DNA of 6,940 bases from an uncultured Veillonella sp. Lineage in GTDB: Bacteria; Bacillota; Negativicutes; Veillonellales; Veillonellaceae. The notes beneath the pieces are model-generated. The model ran no database searches. It saw nothing but the letters and a program-made list of their open reading frames with translations, and was not told where the DNA came from. Both the position numbers and the translations under genes were made by a program. The DNA lies in NCBI GenBank assembly GCA_934202215.1, contig CAKPXR010000066.1, positions 1 to 6,940 on the forward strand, given 5' to 3'. Position 1 is the stretch's first letter. Each line of letters starts with the position of its first letter. Shown piece after piece: positions 5,619-6,940 of this stretch.

Positions 5619-6940
5619 TGTCTAAATTGTGGGGCGGGCGTTTCACAAAAGGCACAGATAAAGCGGTAGAGGATTTTACATCCTCTATCGCTTTTGATGC
5701 GCGGATGTACGCCGAAGATATTGCAGGCAGTAAAGCACATGCGACTATGCTAGCAAAACAAAATATTATCTCCGACGCAGATCGAGACGCTATTGTAGCG
5801 GGCTTAACAAAAATTAAAAGCCAAATCGATAAAGGCGAGTTCCCATTCTCCGTGGCGCTAGAAGACATTCATATGAATATTGAAAAACGCTTAACTGATG
5901 ATATCGGTGAAGCGGGTGGCCGTTTGCATACAGGTCGTAGTCGTAATGACCAATGTGCAGTAGATTTACATATGTATGTGCGTAAAGCTGTTGTAGAGAT
6001 GGGCGAGTTAATTGTCGATATGCAAAAGGCACTCATTGAAACAGCTGAAAAATACAGCGATGTTATCATGCCTGGCTATACGCATTTACAACGGGCTCAA
6101 CCTGTTTTGTTTGGTCATCATATGATGGCGTACTTCTCCATGTTAGAACGTGATTTTGATCGCTTGTTGATAGTATTCAAACATGCGGACATTATGCCGC
6201 TTGGCGCAGGTGCACTAGCTGGTTCTACATACGGTATTGATCAAACCTATACGCAAAAATTATTAGGCTTCTCCCGTATTTACGAAAACAGTATGGATGC
6301 CGTATCCGACCGTGACTATGTGGTTGAATTTTTGTCCTTTGCATCTCTTGTGATGATGCATTTGAGTCGTCTTAGCGAAGAATTGATTTTGTGGTCTACT
6401 AACGAGTTCAACTTTATCGAACTTGATGATGCTCACTGCACAGGCTCTAGCATTATGCCACAAAAGAAAAATCCTGACGTATGTGAACTCGTTCGTGGTA
6501 AAACAGGCCGTACCTATGGTCATCTATTAGGTCTTTTAACTACCTTGAAAGGCTTACCGCTTACCTATAATAAGGATATGCAAGAGGATAAAGAGGGCAT
6601 CTTTGATGCTATCGATACAGTACATTTTGCATTGTCTATCAATGCGGCTATGATCCGTGGTATGAAAGTCAACGGGACTCATATGAAATCTGTCCTCGAT
6701 GATGACTTCTCCAATGCTACTGATATGGCTGATTATCTTGCAAAAAAAGGTGTACCGTTCCGTGAGGCTCACGAAATCGTAGGTAATGCTGTTCATCATT
6801 GTATTGAAAAAGGTTGCGTGTTGCTTGATTTGTCTGTAGAAGACTTTAAAGCAATTTCTGAATACTTTGATGCAGATATTCTTGATGCTATTTCCATCGA
6901 AGCCTGCGTAGCAGGTCGTAATAACTATTCTGGTACAGCT
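5618..6940 (+). CDS. argH: Argininosuccinate lyase (3' end cut by the window)
   Basis: ArgH splits argininosuccinate into arginine and fumarate, the last step of arginine synthesis. It belongs to the fumarase/aspartase superfamily and works as a cytoplasmic homotetramer with shared active sites. The ATG at 5618-5620 shares one base with the argG stop (TAATG), and a purine-rich AGGCAGG lies just upstream, so the two are translationally coupled. The 441 codons visible run to the last base without a stop; the family is about 460 residues, so roughly 20 are missing. Motifs: N-terminal [16 protein letters not shown] (residues 104-112), [10 protein letters not shown] with T155-H156, and the mobile catalytic loop [12 protein letters not shown] (276-287) with the catalytic serine at 277/278. 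One variation is Cys113 after SRNDQ, where Val or Ile is usual. The enzyme looks intact and functional. Confidence 0.98.
   Translation, partial: MSKLWGGRFTKGTDKAVEDFTSSIAFDARMYAEDIAGSKAHATMLAKQNIISDADRDAIVAGLTKIKSQIDKGEFPFSVALEDIHMNIEKRLTDDIGEAGGRLHTGRSRNDQCAVDLHMYVRKAVVEMGELIVDMQKALIETAEKYSDVIMPGYTHLQRAQPVLFGHHMMAYFSMLERDFDRLLIVFKHADIMPLGAGALAGSTYGIDQTYTQKLLGFSRIYENSMDAVSDRDYVVEFLSFASLVMMHLSRLSEELILWSTNEFNFIELDDAHCTGSSIMPQKKNPDVCELVRGKTGRTYGHLLGLLTTLKGLPLTYNKDMQEDKEGIFDAIDTVHFALSINAAMIRGMKVNGTHMKSVLDDDFSNATDMADYLAKKGVPFREAHEIVGNAVHHCIEKGCVLLDLSVEDFKAISEYFDADILDAISIEACVAGRNNYSGTA

Noticed and set aside
4674..5740. Minus-strand open frames of 86 to 145 codons opposite argG and the start of argH
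   Set aside because: They lie antisense to strongly conserved genes, lack ribosome binding sites and have no family-like composition; they are frame shadows.
1..6940. CRISPR array, tRNA or rRNA genes
   Set aside because: No regularly spaced direct repeats, no cloverleaf-like segments and no rRNA-like conserved stretches were seen.

Overview
The window looks like a chromosomal segment of a low-GC member of the Bacillota, most probably a Negativicute such as Veillonella. That placement is an inference from about 40% GC in the housekeeping genes, strong GGAGG-type ribosome binding sites and the style of the ArgG/ArgH proteins; no rRNA or other phylogenetic marker is present.

Layout. Positions 1-70 hold two tight hairpins that resemble the right end (omega-RNA tail) of an IS200/IS605-type tnpB element whose body would lie to the left. 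A minus-strand gene (153-431) encodes a CsoR/RcnR-type metal-sensing repressor with a clear promoter, a strong ribosome binding site and its own terminator. An AT-rich gap of about 350 bases follows. Then comes a plus-strand, membrane-anchored monofunctional peptidoglycan glycosyltransferase (786-1592), which ends at a hairpin that can act as a terminator in both directions.

The notable part is a minus-strand pair at 1659-4123. The upstream gene encodes a 342-residue protein with an N-terminal Cap4/DUF4297-like nuclease signature (GFDFQ, E, ED, QAK). The downstream gene, overlapping it by 10 bases, encodes a 481-residue short SMC/ABC-type ATPase with a divergent Walker A, a Q-loop, a short coiled-coil arm, an LSGA signature and an IDSP Walker B. 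The pair is far more AT-rich (about 20-25% GC in sampled lines) than its neighbours, so it looks like a horizontally acquired anti-phage module of the ABC-three-component or Lamassu type, in a compact form without a visible middle or third component.

The right third is the arginine biosynthesis operon: argG (4407-5618) and argH (from 5618, cut off by the window end) overlap by one base. In front of argG are a near-consensus promoter overlapped by ArgR-box-like sequences and a second, extended -10 promoter closer to the gene. ArgG and ArgH act in sequence, converting citrulline plus aspartate to argininosuccinate and then to arginine plus fumarate.
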